Under the pieces are notes generated by a model. The model was not told the DNA's origin. It ran no database searches and saw nothing but the letters and a program-made list of their open reading frames with translations. This document shows, piece after piece, positions 1-5,989 of a stretch of DNA of 14,965 nt. Positions within the stretch are counted from its first letter, which is position 1. The number at the start of each line of letters is the position of its first letter. This stretch comes from Candidatus Hydrothermarchaeota archaeon (lineage in GTDB: Archaea; Hydrothermarchaeota; Hydrothermarchaeia; Hydrothermarchaeales; WAQR01): contig WAQR01000015.1 of NCBI GenBank assembly GCA_015520145.1, forward strand, positions 1 to 14,965, given 5' to 3'. The position numbers and the translations under genes were made by a program.

Positions 1-153
1 ATCAAGACCGCAGATTACATCATCGACCTCGGGCCTGAGGGGGGTGATAAAGGAGGGAGGGTGGTTGCGGCCGGCACTCCTGAAGAGATTGCAAAAGTAG
101 AGGGTTCATACACAGGTCAGTTTTTAAAAAAGGTGCTTGATACACGAAATTAG
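1..153 (+). CDS. uvrA: UvrA excinuclease subunit A, C-terminal end (partial)
   Basis: The window opens inside an open frame that ends at TAG 151-153 and gives 50 residues. They begin IKTADYIIDLGPEGG and continue through GGRVVAAGTPEEIA to YTGQFLKKVL. This is the signature end of UvrA: the D-loop/H-loop side of the second ABC ATPase domain (DYIIDLGPEGG), the VAAGTPEE segment, and the terminal TGxFLKxxL. UvrA is the damage-recognition ATPase of UvrABC nucleotide excision repair, which some euryarchaea (methanogens, haloarchaea) acquired from bacteria. The gene's start lies upstream of the window. No uvrB or uvrC follows; the next gene is unrelated. Confidence 0.93.
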   Translation: MKTADYIIDLGPEGGDKGGRVVAAGTPEEIAKVEGSYTGQFLKKVLDTRN

Positions 154-195
154 AAGGATTACACAGCATCAAGGATGAGCCCGTCCAATTAACCC

Positions 196-223
196 TTTTA
201 TTTAAAAATCTTTCTAATTTTTT
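196..223 (+). terminator. T-rich termination region after uvrA
   Basis: Three runs of T (around 196-203, 211-213 and 218-223) follow the uvrA stop by about 45 nt, with no strong GC stem before them. Archaeal RNA polymerase terminates at T tracts without needing a hairpin, so this is the likely end of the uvrA transcript. This rests on composition only. Confidence 0.45.
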
Positions 224-332
224 CATTTGGCGGGTCGAATTGGCTGGTTGAGTTTGTCGAAATCAAAAAAAGGTCTATCTGGCAGGTGAAGAATATCTCT
301 ATATGTATATAATGTCTGCAAAAGAAGGACTG

Positions 333-368
333 TCCAATTAAAATAGGGTTTTGAAGGTATTAATTGGA
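333..368. promoter_or_regulatory. Nine-base dyad upstream of the PRC-barrel gene
   Basis: TCCAATTAA (333-341) and TTAATTGGA (360-368) are perfect inverted copies separated by 18 nt. GTCCAATTAA also occurs at 183-192. The dyad lies about 40 nt upstream of the probable TATA box of the PRC-barrel gene, a place where an archaeal activator could bind. It could equally form a weak AT-rich RNA hairpin. Apart from this, the uvrA terminator and the TATA box, the 154-481 spacer shows nothing I recognise. Confidence 0.35.
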
Positions 369-404
369 TGACCTCTGGATATTCGTCCATGAACATGAAA
401 AATT

Positions 405-412
405 TTTTATAC
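405..412 (+). promoter_or_regulatory. Probable TATA box of the PRC-barrel gene
   Basis: TTTTTATAC at about 404-412 matches an archaeal TATA element. It would place transcription start near 436 and leave a leader of roughly 45 nt, which contains the GAGGA ribosome-binding site at about 469-474. Confidence 0.45.
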
Positions 413-481
413 AGGTATCTCCAAAGTAAGTTGAGATGAGGTAAAATTTCATACAGAAATGAACCAAACGAGGAAGATAAA

Positions 482-748
482 ATGGTATCCAGACTTAATG
501 AGATAATAGGGCTTGAAGTATTCGCCGAAGATGGTATGCATGTAGGGACATTGGAAGATGTTTCAATAGACCCAGAAACAGGAAAGGTCCTGGGGATAGT
601 ATTGAATAATGTAAAAGAAGGCTTTATGAAGATTGTTGGGATTGAGGCTACAAAGGGTATAATCGTTCCTTATGGGGCAGTGAAGTCTGTAGGAGACATT
701 GTTTTGATGAAGACTGTAGCCTACAGGCCATCTGAAGAGGAGGCGTAA
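482..748 (+). CDS. PRC-barrel domain protein
   Basis: An 88-residue protein that is essentially one PRC-barrel domain. It begins RLNEIIGLEVFAEDGMHVGT, followed by the typical strand pattern VSIDPETGKVLGIVLNN, and ends with a VPYGAVKSVGDIVLMK strand pair. PRC barrels are small beta-barrels named from the photosynthetic reaction centre H subunit. Archaea carry many single-domain copies, and some have been linked to RNA metabolism and to archaeal cell division. The sequence has no membrane segment or signal peptide, so it is cytoplasmic. The ATG at 482 is backed by an AGGA-type ribosome-binding site 7-10 nt upstream. It is monocistronic and convergent with ccmF. The fold is clear; the specific role cannot be read from sequence. 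Confidence 0.85.
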   Translation: MVSRLNEIIGLEVFAEDGMHVGTLEDVSIDPETGKVLGIVLNNVKEGFMKIVGIEATKGIIVPYGAVKSVGDIVLMKTVAYRPSEEEA

Positions 749-875
749 CTTATCTATTATTTTCCAGGATAGTGGGATAGGATCATCATCGTCTAAGAGA
801 ACATATATCTGCTACCTGTCGTTCCGCGTTTCCGCGTCCATTTCACCAACCACCAAAACTCAGTATACATTCCAT

Positions 876-3215
876 TCAGTCACTCCTTCTATCAAATAAC
901 AGGATTGCAATGATCCCTGCCGCAAGTAGTATGACCCCAAGCCACAGGTAGCCTATAAGTGGTACTATCCTTATAGTTAGAGGGACATAACGTCCGCCCT
1001 GCTGGAAACCGCGGAAATCAACCTGCACGTCATAGAATATGCCCCTGTCAATCATAACACGGCCAAATGAATCATCAGCCGTCCCATAGTAAATATATCT
1101 TGCAACTCCCTGGCCGATGGTATCCTCACGGTCATATACGACAACCTCAACCTGCTGGGTATTCGATATAACTTGCCTGCGGGCTTTTTGGGCTTTTTGG
1201 ATAGGCTCTACGTCCCCAGTAAACAATATCCAATCAAACGTCATATTTAAAGACGCGCTTGAAAAATTGGACATCAAGAATCCTGTCGTCACGATTGTAT
1301 CATATTTTTTTATATGGGGCACATCAGTGGCAATCCACAAAGTTCTATCACCATCGACAAGTTTGGCATAGGTATATCCGCCAGCAGATTTTATATCCTC
1401 CACAAAACCGTAGACAGTATAAGAGTCTTTATATACTCCTGACTCCAGACTGGTATAGAACTCTGTTATACTCTCACCCCGAACAGGGAGGTTCAAGTAC
1501 TCATAGTCATCACCGTAGACGGGATATTCCCCTGAATCAATCAGTTTTACACTATACGACGTGCCTTCAACAGGTACTACAATCCCCTTATCATTCCTGT
1601 CAAGTGTTATATTCAACTCTTCTGAAAACATCGTGCTAAAAACTGCTCCAATTGTAATAAGAACGACACCAAAATGGATCATAAGTACTCCTGCTTCTTT
1701 TATCTTATAATCCCTGTTTTTCGATGCGATAATACCCATCTTCCCCCTTTCAATTATGCCATAGATCATGTAGACCGACGGCGGGATGAAGCTTAGTGCA
1801 GAAATCGAGCCGATAAGAGAGTACAGCACAGGCTTATCCGGATTGATTATTGCAGAGTAATCCACAATGTTCCATGCATCGGTAGGCCGCAGGAGTCCTG
1901 CTATCACTGTAAGTATAAAGAACAGCGAAAACTCCTTTAACAATTCAGACTTTTTTGACGTCCTGTATCTTAGTCCCAGCCCTGCAAGAAGCATCAGGGT
2001 TATAAAAAACGGGTAACTCCAGAGATTGTAAAATGATATTCCAATCCCTATCTTGGTACCTATCAGTAACTTATTAAGTGCCGGGAACATAATCCCCCAA
2101 AACGATATAAATGTCAATACAGTGAACAGCAGGATTGTAAGATAGAACAGGTTCGCCCTCGTAATGAATGAAACTTCCTCGTCGCTACTGTCACCGTCCT
2201 CCTCCTTGCTCTCACGGTTGAGTCGGGCTATCGCAAGATAGATTAGAGCAATCACACATATCACTATCAAAAGTACCAGATAGGTCGCAACCTTACCTGA
2301 ACCGAATGCATGGATAGACTCAAAAAAACCGCTTCTTGTAACAAGAGTTGCAAATACCACCAGCACAAAAGATATCGCAACCAGAGTAGGAGCAAGGATC
2401 CTGTACTGCGCTCTGTTTCTTCTGTGCTCTGAAAGTGTGTGAAGTGCACCTGTTAAAAGCAGCCAGGGGACAAGCGACGAGGTCTCGACAGGGTCCCAGC
2501 CCCACATCCTCCCCCAGCTCTCAAACGCCCAGATACCGCCAATCGCAATACCCAAAGTCAAAAATAGCCACGATATCCTGCACCACTTAACCGCTGTTTG
2601 AATCCATAATTTATGGACATCTCTATCATGCATGTCCTTTAGATATACAACGGCGGCGGCAAAGGGTATTGTCATTGCAGCATAGGCAATAAACATGATC
2701 GGTGGGTGAACCGCCATCCAGGGGTTTATCAAAATGGGTTTTAGCCCGTTTCCTTGCAGGGGAACAAAATCCTCAGAGATATCCGGGTACAGCTGATAGA
2801 TAGTCTTAAACGGCGAGTCGAGCATTGTCAGGAATATAAAATATATGCCGATTAATATAACTACAATCTGCATCTTTTTAATGGACGCGTCGATCCTGTA
2901 TCTCTCGTTTAGCCACAGACTTCCTATAGATATAAGAAGCGCCCAGAACAGTAACGTACCCTGCTGCCCTGCCAGTACCCCTGACAATTTATAGAACAGC
3001 GGCAGATCCTTGCTGGTATATGCCCAGACATAATTTATGGTCAACTCAGTGACGATGAAATAATACGTCAATAAGAGGAAATCTATCAGAAGCAATGCGG
3101 TAAAGATCCGTATCATCTGCTTTATGTATCTCTCAGACCCTTTACTAAATAAAAGGATGAGAGTAACTATCCCTGCAACCAGACTCATATATAAGATTAT
3201 ATCTCCATTATCCAT
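876..3215 (-). CDS. ccmF: Cytochrome c maturation protein CcmF (heme lyase) with extra OB-like domain
   Basis: CcmF transfers heme onto CXXCH apocytochromes on the outer face of the membrane (System I). The 779-residue protein has many membrane helices and family marks in order: SGVLAGQQGTLLFWALL (79-95), NPWMAVHPP (164-172), the tryptophan-rich heme-handling WWD region GIWAFESWGRMWGWDPVE (227-244), then TRSGFFESIHAF (293-304). The four conserved histidines are H170, H259, H302 and H514. The last extracytoplasmic segment (about 530-750) is long. Residues about 597-670 (GGYTY, then SNFSSASLNMTFDWILF) resemble the small OB-type domain of NrfJ-like exported proteins, before a final helix (about 752-774). 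A GAGAGG ribosome-binding site precedes the ATG. It follows the thioredoxin gene by 38 nt and is probably cotranscribed. The other ccm genes are not in this window. A 9-bp tandem duplication encodes QKAQKA near residue 675. Confidence 0.93.
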   Translation of the reverse strand: MDNGDIILYMSLVAGIVTLILLFSKGSERYIKQMIRIFTALLLIDFLLLTYYFIVTELTINYVWAYTSKDLPLFYKLSGVLAGQQGTLLFWALLISIGSLWLNERYRIDASIKKMQIVVILIGIYFIFLTMLDSPFKTIYQLYPDISEDFVPLQGNGLKPILINPWMAVHPPIMFIAYAAMTIPFAAAVVYLKDMHDRDVHKLWIQTAVKWCRISWLFLTLGIAIGGIWAFESWGRMWGWDPVETSSLVPWLLLTGALHTLSEHRRNRAQYRILAPTLVAISFVLVVFATLVTRSGFFESIHAFGSGKVATYLVLLIVICVIALIYLAIARLNRESKEEDGDSSDEEVSFITRANLFYLTILLFTVLTFISFWGIMFPALNKLLIGTKIGIGISFYNLWSYPFFITLMLLAGLGLRYRTSKKSELLKEFSLFFILTVIAGLLRPTDAWNIVDYSAIINPDKPVLYSLIGSISALSFIPPSVYMIYGIIERGKMGIIASKNRDYKIKEAGVLMIHFGVVLITIGAVFSTMFSEELNITLDRNDKGIVVPVEGTSYSVKLIDSGEYPVYGDDYEYLNLPVRGESITEFYTSLESGVYKDSYTVYGFVEDIKSAGGYTYAKLVDGDRTLWIATDVPHIKKYDTIVTTGFLMSNFSSASLNMTFDWILFTGDVEPIQKAQKARRQVISNTQQVEVVVYDREDTIGQGVARYIYYGTADDSFGRVMIDRGIFYDVQVDFRGFQQGGRYVPLTIRIVPLIGYLWLGVILLAAGIIAILLFDRRSD
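1182..1199. repeat. Perfect 9-bp tandem duplication inside ccmF
   Basis: GGCTTTTTG occurs twice head to tail (1182-1190 and 1191-1199). On the minus strand it is in frame and encodes QKA repeated, in the linker after the OB-like domain of CcmF. It is one of several short tandem duplications in the window. Confidence 0.85.
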
Positions 3216-3253
3216 GCTATATTCCTCTCATTTTCATATCTTATTCTTTTTGA

Positions 3254-3766
3254 TTATCTTCCTGTGTCTTCAGTGGTCGTCCTGTCATCTTGCGACTGGA
3301 TTGTAGCTGTCTGTTCTTTTATATTTTCCAAGATAGGTAACAATTCTTCTTTTGGTAAATATCCGGGGATCCTTGTAATGGTCTCCTCTTCAGGGGTTAA
3401 GAAAAGTAGATGTGGCGGATACTGTACACCAAACCTCTGGGCAGCCCTATTGTTGGTATCCAGGTCTATGGCAACCAGTACAAAGTCTTCTTCCAAAATC
3501 TTTGAGACTTCTTCATCAGGATAGACTTCTTCATGAAGTTTTCTACAATACTGACACCAGATTGCCCAGAAATAGACCAGTAGCGGCTTATTTTCCTCTC
3601 TTGCATCCTGGATCCCTGCTTCATAGGTATTATGCCACGTAAGTCCGCTGATATAGGTATAATTCTCGTCACTGATTATAGGTGCCGCCCCGATAGAGTA
3701 ATAGACAAATAATAGTACTATAACCATAATTGAAATTGTAATCGCTTTTTTTGGTCTCATTTTCAC
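3254..3766 (-). CDS. Membrane-anchored thioredoxin-like protein, CcmG/DsbD-like
   Basis: A 170-residue protein with one N-terminal membrane helix (about 8-27) and an extracytoplasmic thioredoxin fold. The active site is WCQYC (70-74), preceded by KPLLVYFWAIW. The cis-proline loop is YPPHLLFL (116-123, probably P118). The segment DFVLVAIDLDTN is typical of the thioredoxin-like branch related to the C-terminal domain of DsbD. The likely job is reducing CXXCH cysteines of apocytochromes so that CcmF can attach heme, which the adjacent downstream ccmF (38 nt) supports. The start is uncertain. GTG at 3766 and ATG two codons later (3760) lie in AAAGGTGAAAATG, where the GTG overlaps the best Shine-Dalgarno match. 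The C-terminal tail (after about 150) is polar and low complexity. Confidence 0.85.
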   Translation of the reverse strand: MKMRPKKAITISIMVIVLLFVYYSIGAAPIISDENYTYISGLTWHNTYEAGIQDAREENKPLLVYFWAIWCQYCRKLHEEVYPDEEVSKILEEDFVLVAIDLDTNNRAAQRFGVQYPPHLLFLTPEEETITRIPGYLPKEELLPILENIKEQTATIQSQDDRTTTEDTGR

Positions 3767-3850
3767 CTTTTATCCTGATAACTATAACAATAAATAGATA
3801 TTCCCAAATTAGTCCCAAAATCCTCTTCAAAAAGCTATGATTCCAAAGTG

Positions 3851-3884
3851 TAACACACAAAGTCAATGCAAATGTGGTGTGTTA
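3851..3884. promoter_or_regulatory. Eight-base dyad upstream of the thioredoxin-ccmF operon
   Basis: TAACACAC (3851-3858) and GTGTGTTA (3877-3884) are perfect inverted copies with an 18-nt gap. The dyad sits about 85 nt upstream of the thioredoxin start, between it and the kinase relic. It could be an operator for the maturation operon or the leftover end of whatever removed the kinase gene. Confidence 0.35.
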
Positions 3885-3892
3885 TCTGGAAA

Positions 3893-4201
3893 TTATTCTG
3901 CCTCATGCTCTAACCTCATTTGTGGTCCATGACATAAGACCTCCCAGGAGTTTCCCAAGGACGATCCCCCCCTCACGATCCCACCTCCAGTGACCCTGTA
4001 ATAAATTTCTAGAAGTTCTTCCTTTAATTCGCTAAAACTTTGATATCTCCTAACGGGTTCTTTCTCCAGGCACTTGAAAACGAGACCGTTGAGTTCTCGG
4101 GGGATGCCCTGCTCTTTATGGTTTGAGGCGATCCTTTGAGATGAACAGTCTACCTTTACGGCCTTATCTTGAGTAAATGGATATGCCGGATAACTACTAT
4201 T
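3893..4201 (-). pseudogene. Relic of a Ser/Thr protein kinase C-lobe
   Basis: Translating the minus strand from 4201 down to TAA at 3893-3895 gives 102 uninterrupted residues that begin right after an in-frame TAA (4202-4204). No ATG, GTG or TTG lies near the front. The segment YPAYPFTQDKAVKVD is followed by QGIPRELNGLVFKCLEKEP, then VRRYQSFSELKEELLEIYY. This matches the end of a protein kinase domain (subdomains X-XI), with the invariant arginine of the CLxxxPxxRYxS motif. The glycine loop, catalytic HRD and DFG motifs are absent; upstream DNA is the presenilin-like gene's promoter. The last ~30 residues (glycine-rich, then WEVLCHGPQM) are unlike a kinase and may be out-of-frame decay. I read it as a truncated, non-functional gene remnant. 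Confidence 0.72.
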
Positions 4202-4213
4202 TTACGAGTCATG

Positions 4214-4247
4214 CATGATAAGAATCATGTCACGGTGATATATATGT
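4214..4247 (+). promoter_or_regulatory. Promoter region of the presenilin-like gene
   Basis: TGATATATATG at 4236-4246 is a good TATA box, giving a start near 4268 and a leader of about 35 nt. Just upstream, CATGAT (4214-4219) and ATCATG (4224-4229) form a perfect 6-bp dyad around AAGA. It lies next to where TFB recognition would begin and may be a regulator site. Confidence 0.4.
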
Positions 4248-4303
4248 TATCGCTTAGAATCAGTTGGATTGACTATAGTCGCAGGGCAGGAAAAAATGCT
4301 TAA

Positions 4304-5293
4304 ATGGCACTGCACGAATATCTAGACATGGGAAATATACGCAAAGCAAATCTGGCATCTCTCATCCTTCTATCACTCTTTGCAGTTACGCAGGTTTTAG
4401 GGGTATTGTTCCAGCATACGATATTTGAAATCGAAAAACAGGAAAACCCGACAATAACAAAACAGGAATCAGCCAGCCTCTCACCCTACAGGGAAACGAA
4501 AATGCCTGTATTTGTCCTTCCAGTCCTCTTCATTATTGCCATAAATCTTTATCTTTTTATCTTCAAATTTTCGTTCATTCTAAAGGTATTCAAGATATTC
4601 ATATATCTTAGTGCGATTTTAAGTTCTGCACTAATCACTTCCGTGGTGCTGTCTACCCTGCTCTCTTTGCTGGTGGATTATGTTTCAATAGACATCCTTG
4701 AACTGGCTGTTGCGGGCGGTTTTTATGGTGTGATACTGATATCTTCCATCCTCTTAATCTCTAAAAGATATCTCATCCCTCTTAGAATATTCCTCGGGAT
4801 CTCGCTTTGCGCAGTTGCCGGGAGTGCGGTTGCATCCTATTTCACAATCGAAACTATTCTGATACTCCTCGTCGTCCTCTCAGTATTCGACTATATCTTC
4901 GTCAAAAAGACAAAACAGATTGTAAAACTGGTAGAGGTACTGGACAGGCAGAACGTCCTTTTCTCACTTGACGTGGGAGGGGTAGTGGGAGGAAGGAGAC
5001 CGGGGGCACGTGATGAAAAGGAAATCGAAAAAGATATTGAGACAGGTGAGGTCATATTCACCGGCCATCAGCTCGGATTCGGTGACCTGATATTTTCAAC
5101 CGGCGTATCTGTCGCCATGTATATCGACAGGAATTTCACGGCAGCCATGGTTACAACAGGATTCATTACAATCTCTCTTGGCATTTATCTATACTACCTC
5201 TATAAAATGAAGGTCACACAGCCGCAGCCCGCCCTTCCTCCAATACTCGTCGGCGGTATACTTGGCACAATCGTCTCCAGGCTGTTGTTCTAG
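4304..5293 (+). CDS. Presenilin/signal-peptide-peptidase-like intramembrane aspartyl protease
   Basis: A 329-residue polytopic membrane protein of the GxGD aspartyl protease family (MEROPS A22; archaeal presenilin homologues). Both catalytic aspartates are visible: D196 in the TM6 motif VFDYIFVKKT, where FD stands for the usual YD, and D261 in HQLGFGDLIFS (GxGD, TM7). The PAL motif that shapes the active site is PALPPI (309-314). Between TM6 and TM7 lies a charged cytoplasmic loop of about 45 residues (DEKEIEKDIETGE). The family cleaves membrane-spanning peptides such as signal-peptide remnants; the substrate here is unknown. Nine hydrophobic segments are plausible. The start could be ATG 4304 or ATG 4328 (MGNIRKAN), and neither has a strong ribosome-binding site. 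It is followed by a P-loop kinase gene with its own TATA box. Confidence 0.88.
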   Translation: MALHEYLDMGNIRKANLASLILLSLFAVTQVLGVLFQHTIFEIEKQENPTITKQESASLSPYRETKMPVFVLPVLFIIAINLYLFIFKFSFILKVFKIFIYLSAILSSALITSVVLSTLLSLLVDYVSIDILELAVAGGFYGVILISSILLISKRYLIPLRIFLGISLCAVAGSAVASYFTIETILILLVVLSVFDYIFVKKTKQIVKLVEVLDRQNVLFSLDVGGVVGGRRPGARDEKEIEKDIETGEVIFTGHQLGFGDLIFSTGVSVAMYIDRNFTAAMVTTGFITISLGIYLYYLYKMKVTQPQPALPPILVGGILGTIVSRLLF

Positions 5294-5335
5294 ACTTTTC
5301 TGGTTCCAGATCCCAGGTTAATTTTAATGCAAGAT

Positions 5336-5343
5336 TTTATAAG
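5336..5343 (+). promoter_or_regulatory. TATA box giving a leaderless P-loop kinase mRNA
   Basis: TTTATAAG is centred about 27 nt before the ATG at 5367. Archaeal initiation 24-28 nt downstream of the TATA centre would fall at the start codon. No Shine-Dalgarno sequence is present. This spacing favours ATG 5367 over the in-frame TTG at 5361. Confidence 0.5.
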
Positions 5344-5366
5344 ACTGTTCTTTAGAAGTATTGACT

Positions 5367-5873
5367 ATGCTCATACTCATCTCAGGTCTTCCTGCAACAG
5401 GCAAGAGCACGATTGCAAAAAACCTCGCCAAAAAGATAAAGGCATCAGTTATAAGGACTGACGTGATTAGAAAGGAACTCTTCAAAACTCCAAAATACAC
5501 AAGAGAAGAGAAAGAACTCGTATATAATGTCACATTCCTCATAGCCGCCTATCTACTGGAAGGTAAGAGAAATGTCATAATAGACGGCACGTTTTACAAA
5601 AGACACCTTAGAAAGAGAGTGTACCAGATTGCAGAAAAAACAGGGTGCAGGATGGAGATTATTGAATGTATATGTCCCGAATACATCATACAAAGGCGTA
5701 TGACCCGGCGCAATGCTCGAAAGAACGCCAAGTCTGATGCAGATTATAAAGTGTATAAAAAGATCAAAAAAGAATACCAGCCTATCAAAAGGCAGCATAT
5801 AATAATCGATACAAGCGACTATATAAAAAAGAATATCGAAGACCTGGTAAACAGGCTGGGGATCACCCGTTAG
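5367..5873 (+). CDS. P-loop kinase/ATPase of the AAA_33 (zeta-toxin/gluconokinase-like) group
   Basis: A 168-residue soluble protein. It starts with the Walker A loop GLPATGKST (residues 7-15), followed by RTDVIRKELF (sensor Asp on strand 2) and VIIDGTFYKRHLRKR (Walker-B-like strand with substrate-side arginines). A basic lid RRMTRRNARKNAKSDADY precedes the final strand QHIIIDTS. This architecture is that of small ATP-dependent kinases of the AAA_33/COG0645 type, which phosphorylate small molecules, nucleic acid ends or UDP-GlcNAc in different members. The substrate cannot be inferred, and no antitoxin-like partner is adjacent, so a toxin reading is not supported. An in-frame TTG six nt upstream is an alternative start, but the leaderless spacing to the TATA box favours the ATG. 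It lies 73 nt after the presenilin-like gene. Confidence 0.8.
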   Translation: MLILISGLPATGKSTIAKNLAKKIKASVIRTDVIRKELFKTPKYTREEKELVYNVTFLIAAYLLEGKRNVIIDGTFYKRHLRKRVYQIAEKTGCRMEIIECICPEYIIQRRMTRRNARKNAKSDADYKVYKKIKKEYQPIKRQHIIIDTSDYIKKNIEDLVNRLGITR

Positions 5874-5904
5874 TCAACTTCGCGCTGTCCCACAGCTCAC
5901 ACCT

Positions 5905-5940
5905 CGATATCCATCACGATATCCACCTCCGCATCCACCA
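5905..5940. repeat. Three tandem 12-bp units upstream of the radical SAM gene
   Basis: CGATATCCATCA, CGATATCCACCT and CCGCATCCACCA lie head to tail. The first two match at 10 of 12 bases; the third is more diverged. Read on the minus strand, they fall in a 14-codon frame (5941-5897, MVDAEVDIVMDIEV) with repeated VDxE/VMDIE sense, which might be a gene-tail remnant. The rest of the 5874-5989 spacer holds only the radical SAM promoter. Confidence 0.7.
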
Positions 5941-5957
5941 TATAGATGTACATAAAG

Positions 5958-5965
5958 TATATAAG
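5958..5965 (+). promoter_or_regulatory. TATA box giving a leaderless radical SAM mRNA
   Basis: TATATAAG is centred 28 nt before the ATG at 5990. The sequence right before the ATG is AT-rich and has no Shine-Dalgarno motif, so the mRNA is probably leaderless or nearly so. Confidence 0.55.
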
Positions 5966-5989
5966 ATAAATAGAATCAATATAAACTAC

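Noticed and set aside
1259..1639. 126-codon plus-strand frame opposite ccmF
   Set aside because: It is antisense to the CcmF outer loop, with no domain; the minus-strand frame matches a known family.
3669..3866. 65-codon minus-strand frame overlapping the thioredoxin start
   Set aside because: It is out of frame with the thioredoxin gene, which explains the DNA from 3766 down. The rest is AT-rich promoter sequence.
5367..5873. P-loop kinase considered as a zeta-type toxin with antitoxin
   Set aside because: There is no small partner gene next to it. The neighbour upstream is a membrane protease with its own promoter, and the fold alone is shared with many metabolic kinases.
5905..5940. Short repeats considered as a CRISPR array
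   Set aside because: The repeats are contiguous with no unique spacers and too short; the same holds for 8194-8239 and 11211-11241.
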